Source: BOG-908 sp963848205 (GTDB taxonomy: Bacteria > Pseudomonadota > Alphaproteobacteria > Acetobacterales > Acetobacteraceae). From it: a stretch of DNA of 64,000 nucleotides. The notes beneath the pieces were generated by a model that saw only the letters and a program-made list of their open reading frames with translations, ran no database searches and had not been told where the DNA came from. Of the stretch, positions 24,339 to 32,823 are shown piece by piece. The stretch covers positions 1 through 64,000 of the forward strand of contig CAWKCV010000002.1 in assembly GCA_963848205.1 (NCBI GenBank). Direction: 5' to 3'. The number at the start of each line of letters is the position of its first letter. Within the stretch, counting starts at the first letter, position 1. A program made the position numbers and the translations under genes.

Positions 24339-26966
24339 TCAAAATGGCTTCAGCAACCGGTCGATGTAGTCCAGCTCGCTCTTCGCGCGTCCCCGGTCAG
24401 CGCCCCGCCGGCGCAGCTCTTCCTGGATCGCGCGGCTGCGTGCCTGCTCCATCTCCTCCGGCACCCGAAGCTGCGGGTCGTCGGCGGCCGCGCCATTGCC
24501 GTCCACCGGGCGGCCGAACGGGTCGCGTTTGGTCCCGGAGTTGCTGTCGCCGAACTCGTCGCCGCCCGGCTCCTCGCCCTGGCCGGACTGGTCGGCGCCG
24601 CCGGGCTGCAGGCTGAGCTGCATGCCGCCCGATCCCGCGCCCCCCTGCTGGCTGCGCGACAGTGACTGGCCGCCCTTCTGAAGAGCGGCGATCGCGCGCC
24701 CCACCGCATCACGCGCCGTCGGGTCGTCATGGTGGGCGAGCGCGCCCGCGGCCTCGGTCATCGCGCGCCCGGCCTCATCGAACGCGGCCGGCGGCTTCTG
24801 CCCGGATTGAGCGATACCCTGCTGCAGCGCTTCGAGGGCGCGATGCAGGGCACGCTGGGTGCGCGCGTCCGCCGGCTGCGAAGGTGCGGGGTGCGCGTTC
24901 TGTGCGGAAGCAGCCGGCGGCGGGGAAGCCGACGCGGCAGGCGGCACGGCGGCGGACGGCTCGCCCGGGTCCTGTGTGCCGGGCGGCAGACCTTCGAGCG
25001 CCTGCATCTCCTGCTGGTTGAACAACCCGCCAGGCATCGGCTGCAATATCGGCGCCCGCTCGTCATGCGGCGCGCGTGCCTGCGCATGATCGAGCAGCCC
25101 TGTCTCGCGCTGCACCATGTCGGACACCGCGCCCTGCTGCTGGCGGCCCTTCTTCGCCTGCTGCGCCTGCGCCTGCGCTTCTTCCTGGCTCATGATGTGC
25201 GCGTTCTTGAGCTGGTCCATCATTTGATTAAGCTGCGCCAAGGCCTGGGTGGCGTCCTGCATGCGGCCCTCGCGCAGGGCTTTTTCCAGCCTGTCCATTG
25301 CCCGGTCGATCGCGTTCGACGAGAGATGCTGGGTGCGCGGATCGAAATTCTTGAGCGCGCCCTGCTTCATCGCCTGCCGCGCCAGCGACTCCAGCCGCTT
25401 GTCCAGCGCCTGTCGCAGTGCTTGCAGTTTGTCGTGCAGCGCGCGGTCCGACAGCTTGCCTTTCGCGTGGTCCTCCAGGCCGCGCCGCAGCTCCTCGCGC
25501 GCCTGGTCGAGGGCCGCGGAAGCCGCATCGCCCAGCGCACCGTCGAGCGCCAGCGCCAGCGTCCATAGGCGTGCCTGCACCTGCGCGGTCTGCGCGGCGG
25601 GTAGAGACGGCGTTCCGAGCAGGCTGGCGGAGGCCGCCAGGTTGAGCGTGACGCCGGTCGCGGACAATCCCGGCACCGGCGGCGCCAACGGTGCCTCGGC
25701 GAGTGAGGAGAGTTCGGCTGCGATGTCCGCCTTCTGGTCGGGGTGCAGCGCCAGGCGGCGGCGCAGATCGGCGATGGCGCGCGCGAGCGGGTGGTGGAAC
25801 GTGCGGGCGGGCAGCACGAAGTCAGCCGGCGCCCCCGTGCCGCTTTGGCCGGACACATCACGCCCGATCAGCCGGCCACTCACGGTCAGGCCCGCATAAG
25901 GGTCGGCGGAGAGGTCCGGCTTGGCTTCCCCACTCGCCTGCCGGGGTGCGCCCGGCAATGGCAGCGCGACCACCAGCGGCGGCAGGTCCGCGCGGCCACG
26001 CGGGCGCAATTCGGCCTGCAGCCTGGCCACACCCCAGCGCTGCGCGGCCTGCCAGGGAAGCGAGGTGGCCAGCGACGTGCCGGCGCGGCCTGGCAGCTTG
26101 GTCCAGCCGACCTGCGGCGCTTCGTTCGGCAGAAGATGGATTGTCCACTGCGCGAGGCTGCTGAAACGGCCGCCCACATCGAGCGTGCCGGGGCTCGACA
26201 GCACGGCGACGGACTGGAAACTGCCCTCCGCCAGTCTCTCGGCTTTCAGCTTCACGCCACCCAGCTCGATGCTCGGCGTCCCGCTCGTGCCGGACACGCT
26301 GACCGTCAGGCGCGAGCCGACCGGCGCCGTCACCTCGCCGCCCGCCAGCTTCAGGAACACCGGCGGCTGTCCGGTATAGGACGGCGGCAATATCCAGGCC
26401 TGCACCGAAGGGCCGGCGCCGCCCGAGGCGGCGGGCCACGCTGGCAGCAGGCCGGCGCCCAGCCGGGTCCAGCCCTGCGGCCCGGCGACGACGATGGCCG
26501 AGACCAGCAGCAACGCGGCGGCGGTGCGCAGCGCGAGCGGATCGTGGCGGGCGAGCTGCGCGTCGGGTGCGGCGAGCCTCAGGTGGGCGAGCGAGGCCGA
26601 TGCGCGTGCCTGGTGCGCCTGCCAGAGACCGTCTGCCCGGGCCACGTCCGACGGCATGTCGCGCAGGACGGCGAACGGGCGGTGCGGCAGGCCGGAATCG
26701 CGCTCGAGCCGGCGTTCGGCGGCGTGCCAATCCGGCAGATGCATGCCCAGTGCGCCGCGCCGGGCGAGCCATGCCAGCCCGGCCAGCATCGCCAGCGTGG
26801 CCGCGAGTTGCAGCCAGGCCGGCAGCCACGCCGCAACACCCAGCAGAACCAGCGCAGACCAGGCGGCCAGGCAAGCCAGAACCGGCCAAAAAGCGGCGGC
26901 AGCGGTCTCCCACAGCAGCGCCAGGCGGGCGACGGCGCGCAGAACCTGCAGGCGGCGTTGCATCAT
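24339..26966 (-). CDS. TIGR02302 family (DUF4175) membrane protein
   Basis: The 875-residue protein starts with membrane helices (AFWPVLACLAAWSALVLLGVAAWLP and a second near residue 170, AALLLVSAIVVAGPQGW). A large extracytoplasmic region and a long charged, Gln/Ala-rich part follow, with coiled-coil character near residues 500-650 (EELRRGLEDHAKGKLSDRAL). The end ELDYIDRLLKPF is the usual signature of the family, which is specific to alphaproteobacteria and of unknown function. It starts with ATGATG overlapping the TGA of lysA, an order seen in many alphaproteobacteria. Confidence 0.85.
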   Translation of the reverse strand: MMQRRLQVLRAVARLALLWETAAAAFWPVLACLAAWSALVLLGVAAWLPAWLQLAATLAMLAGLAWLARRGALGMHLPDWHAAERRLERDSGLPHRPFAVLRDMPSDVARADGLWQAHQARASASLAHLRLAAPDAQLARHDPLALRTAAALLLVSAIVVAGPQGWTRLGAGLLPAWPAASGGAGPSVQAWILPPSYTGQPPVFLKLAGGEVTAPVGSRLTVSVSGTSGTPSIELGGVKLKAERLAEGSFQSVAVLSSPGTLDVGGRFSSLAQWTIHLLPNEAPQVGWTKLPGRAGTSLATSLPWQAAQRWGVARLQAELRPRGRADLPPLVVALPLPGAPRQASGEAKPDLSADPYAGLTVSGRLIGRDVSGQSGTGAPADFVLPARTFHHPLARAIADLRRRLALHPDQKADIAAELSSLAEAPLAPPVPGLSATGVTLNLAASASLLGTPSLPAAQTAQVQARLWTLALALDGALGDAASAALDQAREELRRGLEDHAKGKLSDRALHDKLQALRQALDKRLESLARQAMKQGALKNFDPRTQHLSSNAIDRAMDRLEKALREGRMQDATQALAQLNQMMDQLKNAHIMSQEEAQAQAQQAKKGRQQQGAVSDMVQRETGLLDHAQARAPHDERAPILQPMPGGLFNQQEMQALEGLPPGTQDPGEPSAAVPPAASASPPPAASAQNAHPAPSQPADARTQRALHRALEALQQGIAQSGQKPPAAFDEAGRAMTEAAGALAHHDDPTARDAVGRAIAALQKGGQSLSRSQQGGAGSGGMQLSLQPGGADQSGQGEEPGGDEFGDSNSGTKRDPFGRPVDGNGAAADDPQLRVPEEMEQARSRAIQEELRRRGADRGRAKSELDYIDRLLKPF

Positions 26967-28267
26967 GCCGGCATCGTCTCGCCTGCCCACAGGCTGGCGT
27001 CGTGCGCGCGTTGGCGGGTGAGCGTGAACCGGCCCATCCCGCCCAGGCCGGTCATCACGCAGGCGGCCAGGGGGCGGGCGTTGTAGGTGGAGCTCATGGT
27101 GGAACCATACGCACCGCAATCGAGGATCGCCACCAATTCACCCGCTTGAAGCGGCGATAGCAGACGATTGCGTGCAAACATGTCGCTGCTTTCGCACACC
27201 GGCCCCGCGACGTCGCAGCGTTCCGGCGCGCCATGCAGCGCACCGGCGCCGACAGGCAGGATCGCGTGCCAGGCGCCATACATCGCCGGGCGGGCAAGGT
27301 CGTTCATGCCCGCATCGAGGATGACGAGCGGGCGGTTCAGGCCGGACCGCCGCATCCGCACCACGCTGGCCAGCAGCAGGCCGGCTGGCCCGGCCAGCCA
27401 GCGCCCCGGCTCGATGGCAAGCCGCAAATCGAGCCCGGCGAACGCCTGGCGGATGCAGCCCGCCCAGGCTTCCGGCACGATCGAGGGCTCGTCGCGATAG
27501 GCGATCGCCAGCCCGCCCCCGCAATCCATGTGCCCGACCGGCAGCCCCTGCGCACGCAGCAGACGCACCAGCGCGCCCATGCGGGCGTAGGCGTGCGCGA
27601 ACGCCGCCATGCTGGTCACCTGGCTGCCGATATGCACGGCCAGGCCGGCAACCGACAGGCCCGGCAGGGTCAGGGCGGCCGCGTAGAGCCGGGCGGCATC
27701 GCCGTAGGGCACGCCGAACTTGTCGCCGGCGCGCCCGGTGGTGATGCCGTCCAGCGTGCCGGCATCGACATCGGGGTTGACGCGCAATGCCACCGTTGCG
27801 ACCCGGCCAGCCGCCTGCGCCAGCGCGGACAGTTCGTGCAGCTCCTCCTCGCTCTCCACATTCAACTGGCCGATGCCGAGCGCCAAAGCCTCGCGCAGCT
27901 CGGCGGCCGTTTTGCCGACGCCCGAAAACACGATCCGTGCGGCGGCAATGCCGGCACGCAGCGCGCGCCGGCATTCGCCGATGCTGACGGCGTCCGCACC
28001 CGCGCCCTCCGCCGCCAGCACCGACAGCATGCTCAACTGATCGTTGGCCTTGATGGCGAAGTGGATCGCGACGTCGCCCATCGCCGCGTGCAGCCGGCGA
28101 TAACGGTGCCTTACGGTCGCGGCCCCGGTGACCCAGCACGGCGTGCCGTGCGCGTGGGCGATTTCGGCCAATGCCACGCCCTCGAACAGCAGCCCGTCGA
28201 TCGCATGGGCGCGCAAGGCAGGGCGCGCGGCGATCAGCTCGGCGGCGGAAGGCTCGTCCTCGGCCAA
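26963..28267 (-). CDS. lysA: Diaminopimelate decarboxylase
   Basis: LysA removes the carboxyl of meso-diaminopimelate to give lysine, using PLP. The 434-residue protein has the PLP lysine in HFAIKANDQL, the HIGSQV motif, the glycine loop GHMDCGGGLAIAYR, EPGRWLAGPAG, and the substrate motif GPVCESSDMFA. The start is a TTG directly after the TAG of the upstream TauE-like gene; no ATG or GTG gives a complete N-terminus. It is coupled to the TIGR02302 gene through ATGA. Confidence 0.92.
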   Translation of the reverse strand: MAEDEPSAAELIAARPALRAHAIDGLLFEGVALAEIAHAHGTPCWVTGAATVRHRYRRLHAAMGDVAIHFAIKANDQLSMLSVLAAEGAGADAVSIGECRRALRAGIAAARIVFSGVGKTAAELREALALGIGQLNVESEEELHELSALAQAAGRVATVALRVNPDVDAGTLDGITTGRAGDKFGVPYGDAARLYAAALTLPGLSVAGLAVHIGSQVTSMAAFAHAYARMGALVRLLRAQGLPVGHMDCGGGLAIAYRDEPSIVPEAWAGCIRQAFAGLDLRLAIEPGRWLAGPAGLLLASVVRMRRSGLNRPLVILDAGMNDLARPAMYGAWHAILPVGAGALHGAPERCDVAGPVCESSDMFARNRLLSPLQAGELVAILDCGAYGSTMSSTYNARPLAACVMTGLGGMGRFTLTRQRAHDASLWAGETMPA

Positions 28268-29050
28268 CTAGAAGACCAGCTTGCCGCCCACCAGGATCAG
28301 CACGGCGGCCAGCAGCGGACGCAACCCGCCTTCGGGCATGCGCGGAGCAAGATAGCTGCCTATCAATATGCCCGGGATCGAGCCGATCAGCAGTTGGCCC
28401 AGCAGGACCATGTTCACGTCGCCCATCTGCCAGTGGCCCAGCCCGGCGAGCAGCGTCAGCGGCACGGCGTGGGCGATGTCGGAGCCGACGATGCTGGCCA
28501 GCTTGATCTCCGGGTAGAGGACGATGAGCGCGGTGACACCCAGCGCGCCGGCGCCGACCGACGAGATGGAGACAAGGGCGCCGAGCACAATGCCGGTCGC
28601 GATGGTGAGCGCGGCGGCCCGCCGGTCGTCGGACCGGCCAACGTAGCGGCTGAGCACGCGCACGATCTGCCCGCGGAAGAGGATGCAGACGGCGGTGAGC
28701 AGCAGCGCGATGCCGAGGCTGAAGGTGATCGCATGGGCGACGCGCGGGCTTTCCGGCCCGAACCGCCAGAGTAGCAGCAGCGTCACGATCGTCGCCGGCA
28801 CCGAGCCAGAGGCCAGGCGCCGCACGATGCGCCAGTTCACGGTGGAGCTGGCGTTGTGCACGACCGTGCCGACGCTTTTGGTGGCCGCGGCGTAGAGCAG
28901 ATCGGTGCCGACCGCCTGCGTCGGGTGGATATGGAACAGCAGCACGAGGAGCGGTGTCATCAGCGAGCCGCCGCCGACACCGGTCAGCCCGACGATGATG
29001 CCGACCGTAAGGCCGAGGAACGGGTAGGCCAGGCTGGATTGCGCGAACAT
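28268..29050 (-). CDS. TauE/SafE family membrane transporter
   Basis: The 260-residue protein has about seven to eight hydrophobic segments and the family's two half-repeats: GIIVGLTGVGGGSLMTPLL at the start and GALVSISSVGAGALGVTALI in the second half. Such proteins export sulfite, sulfoacetate or similar organic anions; the substrate here cannot be told. It is upstream of lysA in the same direction with touching ends, but a functional link is not obvious. Confidence 0.88.
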   Translation of the reverse strand: MFAQSSLAYPFLGLTVGIIVGLTGVGGGSLMTPLLVLLFHIHPTQAVGTDLLYAAATKSVGTVVHNASSTVNWRIVRRLASGSVPATIVTLLLLWRFGPESPRVAHAITFSLGIALLLTAVCILFRGQIVRVLSRYVGRSDDRRAAALTIATGIVLGALVSISSVGAGALGVTALIVLYPEIKLASIVGSDIAHAVPLTLLAGLGHWQMGDVNMVLLGQLLIGSIPGILIGSYLAPRMPEGGLRPLLAAVLILVGGKLVF

Positions 29051-29158
29051 GGGATCAGCCCCCTTGCTGAATGGCCTGGCGCTACGCTAGCGCGATCCTG
29101 GCCGGAGGGAACACCACTATTTTTGTGTCCTGGCGCTTGCCTAGGCAACGAGCGGAGG

Positions 29159-29207
29159 CGCAAGAGATTTTCGGTTCTTTTTCAAAAAGGAACCGCTTCC
29201 TTTTTTC
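29159..29207. repeat. Composite palindromic element, copy 12 (right arm only)
   Basis: The arm reads GCAAGAGATTTTCGG, then TTCTTTTTCAAAAAGGAA and CCGCTTCC. It lies in the divergent space between the TauE-like gene and a GT4 glycosyltransferase whose GTG follows within four bases. Confidence 0.7.
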
Positions 29208-29210
29208 GGT

Positions 29211-30359
29211 GTGCCACTGCCCAACACCATTCTGCAAGTTCTCCCCGCCTTGGAAACCGGCGGCGTGGAGCGCGGCACACTCGAGATGACCCAAGCCATC
29301 GTCCGCTCCGGCGGCACTGCGCTCGTCGCCAGTGCCGGCGGCCGCATGGTCGCCCAGATCGAGCGTGCGCGCGGCCGTCATGTCCGGCTGAACCTGATGA
29401 CCAAGGATCCGCTCAACATCTACCTCAATGCCGGCCGCCTGGCCCGGCTGATCCGCGAGGAAGGGATCGGACTGGTGCATGCACGCTCGCGCGCGCCGGC
29501 CTGGTCGGCGCTGCTGGCCGCGCGGCGCGCTGGCGTGCGGTTCGTCACCACCTGGCACGGCGTGTATGGCGAGGAGCTGCCCGGCAAGCACCTCTATAAT
29601 AGTGTGATGGCGAAGGGGGACCGGGTGATCGCGATCAGCCGCTACGTCGCCGAGCGGATGGGCGCGCGCTACGGCGTGGGACCCGAGCGGCTGAGGGTGA
29701 TCCCGCGCGGCGTCGATACCGAGCAGTTCGATCCCGGCCTGGTGGTGGGCGAGCGGGTGCATCGCCTCGCGCAGGCCTGGCGGCTGCCGACCGGCGCGCG
29801 CGTGGTGATGCTGCCGGCGCGGCTGACGCGTTGGAAAGGGGCGGAGGCGCTGCTCGATGCGGTGGCGGTGCTCGACCGGCCAGACGCCTATTGCGTGCTG
29901 GTGGGCGCCGATCAGGGCCGCGCTGCTTACGCCCGCGCGCTGGAAGCCCGCGCGGCCTCGCTCGGCATGGGCGCGCGACTGCGCTTGGCCGGCCATTGCG
30001 ACGACATGCCGGCAGCGCTGATGTTGGCCGACGTTGTGGTCAGCGCCAGCCTCAAGCCCGAACCGTTCGGCCGCGCGGTCATTGAGGCGCAGGCGATGGG
30101 CCGCACGGTGGTCGCGTTCGATCATGGCGGCGCCGCCGAGACGATTGCCGATGGCGAGACCGGCGGCCTGGTGCCGCCCGGCGACGTGCGGGCACTCGCC
30201 GCGCGGATCGGCCAAGCGCTGGACCTCGACGAGGAAGCCCGCGCCGAACTGGGCTGGCGCGCCCGCACTGCGGTGCTGGCCGGCTTCACCACGGCCGCCA
30301 TGCAGCAGGCGACGCTGGACGTGTATGCCGAGCTGCTGGGCGGCACCGGCCGCGCCTGA
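29211..30359 (+). CDS. Family 4 glycosyltransferase
   Basis: The 382-residue cytoplasmic enzyme has the GT-B fold of family 4: N-terminal glycine loop VLPALETGGVERGTLEM, central VVMLPARLTRWKGAEALLDA, and the donor-binding motif SLKPEPFGRAVIEAQAMGRTVVAFDHGGAAE with the E-x7-E pattern. It likely builds lipopolysaccharide or another surface glycan. The start is GTG 29211, next to repeat copy 12, with no clear ribosome site. Its TGA overlaps the ATG of a family 9 glycosyltransferase, so both act in one pathway. Confidence 0.88.
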   Translation: MPLPNTILQVLPALETGGVERGTLEMTQAIVRSGGTALVASAGGRMVAQIERARGRHVRLNLMTKDPLNIYLNAGRLARLIREEGIGLVHARSRAPAWSALLAARRAGVRFVTTWHGVYGEELPGKHLYNSVMAKGDRVIAISRYVAERMGARYGVGPERLRVIPRGVDTEQFDPGLVVGERVHRLAQAWRLPTGARVVMLPARLTRWKGAEALLDAVAVLDRPDAYCVLVGADQGRAAYARALEARAASLGMGARLRLAGHCDDMPAALMLADVVVSASLKPEPFGRAVIEAQAMGRTVVAFDHGGAAETIADGETGGLVPPGDVRALAARIGQALDLDEEARAELGWRARTAVLAGFTTAAMQQATLDVYAELLGGTGRA

Positions 30360-31264
30360 TGGCCGACATCCTCGTCATCCGGCTCGGCGCGCTGGGCGAT
30401 TTCGTCCTGTCGTTTCCGGCCTTTGCCGCCATACGCGCCCACCATAAGGCCGATCGCGTAAGTCTGCTGACGACGGCGCCGTTCGCCAGCCTCGCCGCGG
30501 ACTCGCCCTGGTTCGACCATGTGGAAGTGGACGCGCGGCCGGGCTGGACCGACCTGCGCGGCCTGGCGCGCCTGCGCCGACAGTTGCGCGGCCACGATTT
30601 CGTCTATGATCTGCAGACCTCCGGGCGATCGGGCCGCTATTTCTGGCTGGCCGGGTGGCCGCAATGGTCGGGCATCGCCGCCGGCTGTTCGCACCCCGAC
30701 GCGGACCCTGGGCGCGACCTGCTGCACACCCTCGCCCGCCAGCGTGGTCAATTGCAGTCCGCCGGCGTGCCTGCCAGCGCGCCCGATCTACGCTGGCTCG
30801 CCGACCGCGGTCCAAGGCTGGATGGCGACTACGCGCTCATCATTCCGGGCACGTCGGCGTCCCAGGGCGGCGCCAAACGCTGGCCGGTGGAGCGCTTCGC
30901 CGGGCTGGCGGCCTGGATGGCGGAGGCCGGGTTGCGGCCGGTGATCGTCGGCGCCGCACATGAGGGTGCCGACGCACGGCGCATTCTCGACGCCTGCCCC
31001 TCCGCCCTGGACTTCACCGGACACACGAGCCTGCAGGATCTGGCAGGGCTCGCCTCTCGCGCACGCCTGGCCGTCGGCGGCGACACCGGGCCGGTGCATC
31101 TGGCGGCGATGATGGGCTGCCCGGTGGTCGCACTCTTCTCCGCGTTCAGCGACCCGGCTTTGGCCGCGCCGGTCGGCGCGGCGCGGGTGGTGCGGGCGGG
31201 GCGGCTGGATGAGGTCGCGTTGGAGCTTGTGATACAGGAAGTCAGGCAAGCGGTTCTTTTTTGA
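30359..31264 (+). CDS. Family 9 glycosyltransferase (heptosyltransferase-like)
   Basis: The 301-residue protein matches the ADP-heptose:LPS heptosyltransferase family: RLGALGDFVLSFPAFAAIR at the start, the acceptor-domain DFVYDLQTSGRSG, and the nucleotide motif VGGDTGPVHLAAMMGCPVVALFS. It likely adds a sugar to the LPS core. Its ATG overlaps the TGA of the GT4 gene (TGATG). The last residues (EVRQAVLF) come from repeat copy 13, which ends the frame. Confidence 0.87.
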   Translation: MADILVIRLGALGDFVLSFPAFAAIRAHHKADRVSLLTTAPFASLAADSPWFDHVEVDARPGWTDLRGLARLRRQLRGHDFVYDLQTSGRSGRYFWLAGWPQWSGIAAGCSHPDADPGRDLLHTLARQRGQLQSAGVPASAPDLRWLADRGPRLDGDYALIIPGTSASQGGAKRWPVERFAGLAAWMAEAGLRPVIVGAAHEGADARRILDACPSALDFTGHTSLQDLAGLASRARLAVGGDTGPVHLAAMMGCPVVALFSAFSDPALAAPVGAARVVRAGRLDEVALELVIQEVRQAVLF

Positions 31265-31292
31265 AAAACAGAACCAAAAAACTTTTGCTCCT
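31245..31292. repeat. Composite palindromic element, copy 13 (single arm, inside gene end)
   Basis: The arm reads GCAAGCGGTTCTTTTTTGAA, AACAGAACC and AAAAAACTTTTGCTCC. Its first part supplies the last codons and the TGA of the GT9 gene. Confidence 0.78.
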
Positions 31293-31336
31293 GGTGGTTG
31301 TGCCATAGAAGCGGGGCGTTTTGGCGAGGGTTGGGT

Positions 31337-31729
31337 ATGCGGTTTGGTGTGGATCGGCTGGATCACCTGGTGATCACATGCCACGAGGTGGAGATTACGG
31401 CCGCGTGGTATCAGCGCGTGCTGGGGATGGAGCGCGAGGATTTCGGGCCGGAGCGGCGTTGCGCGCTCAAGTTCGGCGGCCAGAAGATCAACGTGCGCCC
31501 CGCCGACGACGTGAAATGGGTGAGCGGACGCGAGGCCGTGCCCGGCAGCCAGGACCTCTGCTTCGTCACCGCGGTCGGCCCGCAGGACGTGGTGGCCCAC
31601 CTGCATTCCTGCGGCGTCGCCATCGAGGCCGGCCCCACCAAAAAAGACGGCGCGCTCGGCGAAATCAGCTCGGTGTATTGCCGCGACCCCGACGGCAATC
31701 TGGTGGAAATAGCCAGCTACCTGGAATAA
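31337..31729 (+). CDS. Glyoxalase/dioxygenase (VOC) fold protein
   Basis: The 130-residue protein has two VOC modules. DRLDHLVITCHEVEITAAWYQRVLG gives the first metal His; DLCFVTAVGPQDVVAHLHSCGV is the middle; SVYCRDPDGNLVEIASYLE gives the last Glu. It resembles the glyoxalase/ring-cleavage family sometimes called the VirC-like subgroup. ATG 31337 is preferred over a start 39 bases upstream because the conserved part begins there. The substrate is unknown. Confidence 0.85.
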   Translation: MRFGVDRLDHLVITCHEVEITAAWYQRVLGMEREDFGPERRCALKFGGQKINVRPADDVKWVSGREAVPGSQDLCFVTAVGPQDVVAHLHSCGVAIEAGPTKKDGALGEISSVYCRDPDGNLVEIASYLE

Positions 31730-31730
31730 G

Positions 31731-31775
31731 CGAAAGTCTTTTGCTTCTTCTCTACGGAAAAGAATATCTTTCTTA
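31731..31775. repeat. Composite palindromic element, copy 14 (decayed right arm)
   Basis: The order CGAAAGTCTTTTGCTTC, TTCTCTACGGAAAAGAA, TCTTTC matches a right arm with loss of symmetry. It sits between the VOC gene and the unusual start of queA. Confidence 0.5.
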
Positions 31776-31785
31776 GGCTCTCACC

Positions 31786-32823
31786 CTGCGTACCGAAGAT
31801 TTCGATTTTGATCTCCCCCCAGCCCTGATCGCCCAACACCCAGCCGTGCCACGCGAAGCCGCGCGCCTGCTCTGCGTGGACGCTACCCTGCAAGACCGCC
31901 ACGTGGCCGACCTGCCCGACCTGCTGCGTCCTGGCGATCTGCTGGTCGCCAACGACACGCGGGTCATCCCGGCCCAGCTCACGGCGCGGCGCGGGGAGGC
32001 GCGGATCGGCATCACGCTGGACCGGCCATTGGGCGACGGCACCTGGCACGCGCTGGCGCGCAATGCCCGACGGCTGCACGAGGGCGACCGGCTGGCGTTC
32101 GACGGTGGCGATCTCGCGGCGCTCGTGACTGCGCTCGAAGGCGATGGCGCGGTGCGGCTGCGGTTCGATTGCGATGGCGAGGCGTTTGCCGGCGCGCTGC
32201 GTCGTGCCGGCGCACTTGCCTTGCCACCCTATATCGACCGCCCGCACGGGCCGACCGAGCAGGACGAGGTGGACTATCAAACGGTGTTCGCCGCGCACGA
32301 AGGTGCGGTTGCCGCGCCCACCGCCGGGCTGCATTTCACCCCTGCCTTGCTCGAACGGCTGCAAGCGCGCGGTGTGCGACGCACGCTGCTGACCCTGCAT
32401 GTGGGTGCCGGCACCTTCCTGCCGGTGCGCGCCGAGACGACAGACGGCCATCGCATGCACCCTGAACGCGGCGTGCTGCCGGCGCGCGTGGCCGACGAGG
32501 TGAACGAGACGCGACGCGCCGGCGGGCGGGTGGTCGCGGTCGGCACCACCAGCCTGCGGCTGCTGGAGACGGCGACCGATAGCGACGGCCAGACGCATCC
32601 GTTCGAAGGCGAGACGGACATCTTCATCCATCCCGGCCGCACAATCCGTGGCGCGGACATGTTGCTGACCAATTTTCACCTGCCGCGCTCGACTTTGTTC
32701 ATGCTGGTCTGCGCGTTCGCCGGCACCGGGCGGATGCGCGCTGCCTATGCCCACGCCATCGCCGCCGGCTACCGCTTCTTCTCGTATGGCGACGCCACCC
32801 TGCTGAGCCTGGCCGCACCGTGA
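31786..32823 (+). CDS. queA: S-adenosylmethionine:tRNA ribosyltransferase-isomerase
   Basis: QueA moves the ribosyl of SAM onto preQ1 in tRNA, giving epoxyqueuosine. The protein (about 345 residues) has DLLVANDTRVIPAQL, HVGAGTFLPVRAE, HRMHPE, VGTTSLRLLE and FIHPGRTIRGADMLLTNFHLPRSTL. The conserved start DFDFDLPPALIAQHPAVPRE is encoded from 31798, but no ATG, GTG or TTG occurs between the in-frame stop at 31774 and GTG 31846. I place the start at CTG 31786 (CTG CGT ACC GAA). Using GTG 31846 would cut off 20 residues, including the conserved N-terminus. Its TGA overlaps the GTG of tgt. Confidence 0.88.
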   Translation: MRTEDFDFDLPPALIAQHPAVPREAARLLCVDATLQDRHVADLPDLLRPGDLLVANDTRVIPAQLTARRGEARIGITLDRPLGDGTWHALARNARRLHEGDRLAFDGGDLAALVTALEGDGAVRLRFDCDGEAFAGALRRAGALALPPYIDRPHGPTEQDEVDYQTVFAAHEGAVAAPTAGLHFTPALLERLQARGVRRTLLTLHVGAGTFLPVRAETTDGHRMHPERGVLPARVADEVNETRRAGGRVVAVGTTSLRLLETATDSDGQTHPFEGETDIFIHPGRTIRGADMLLTNFHLPRSTLFMLVCAFAGTGRMRAAYAHAIAAGYRFFSYGDATLLSLAAP

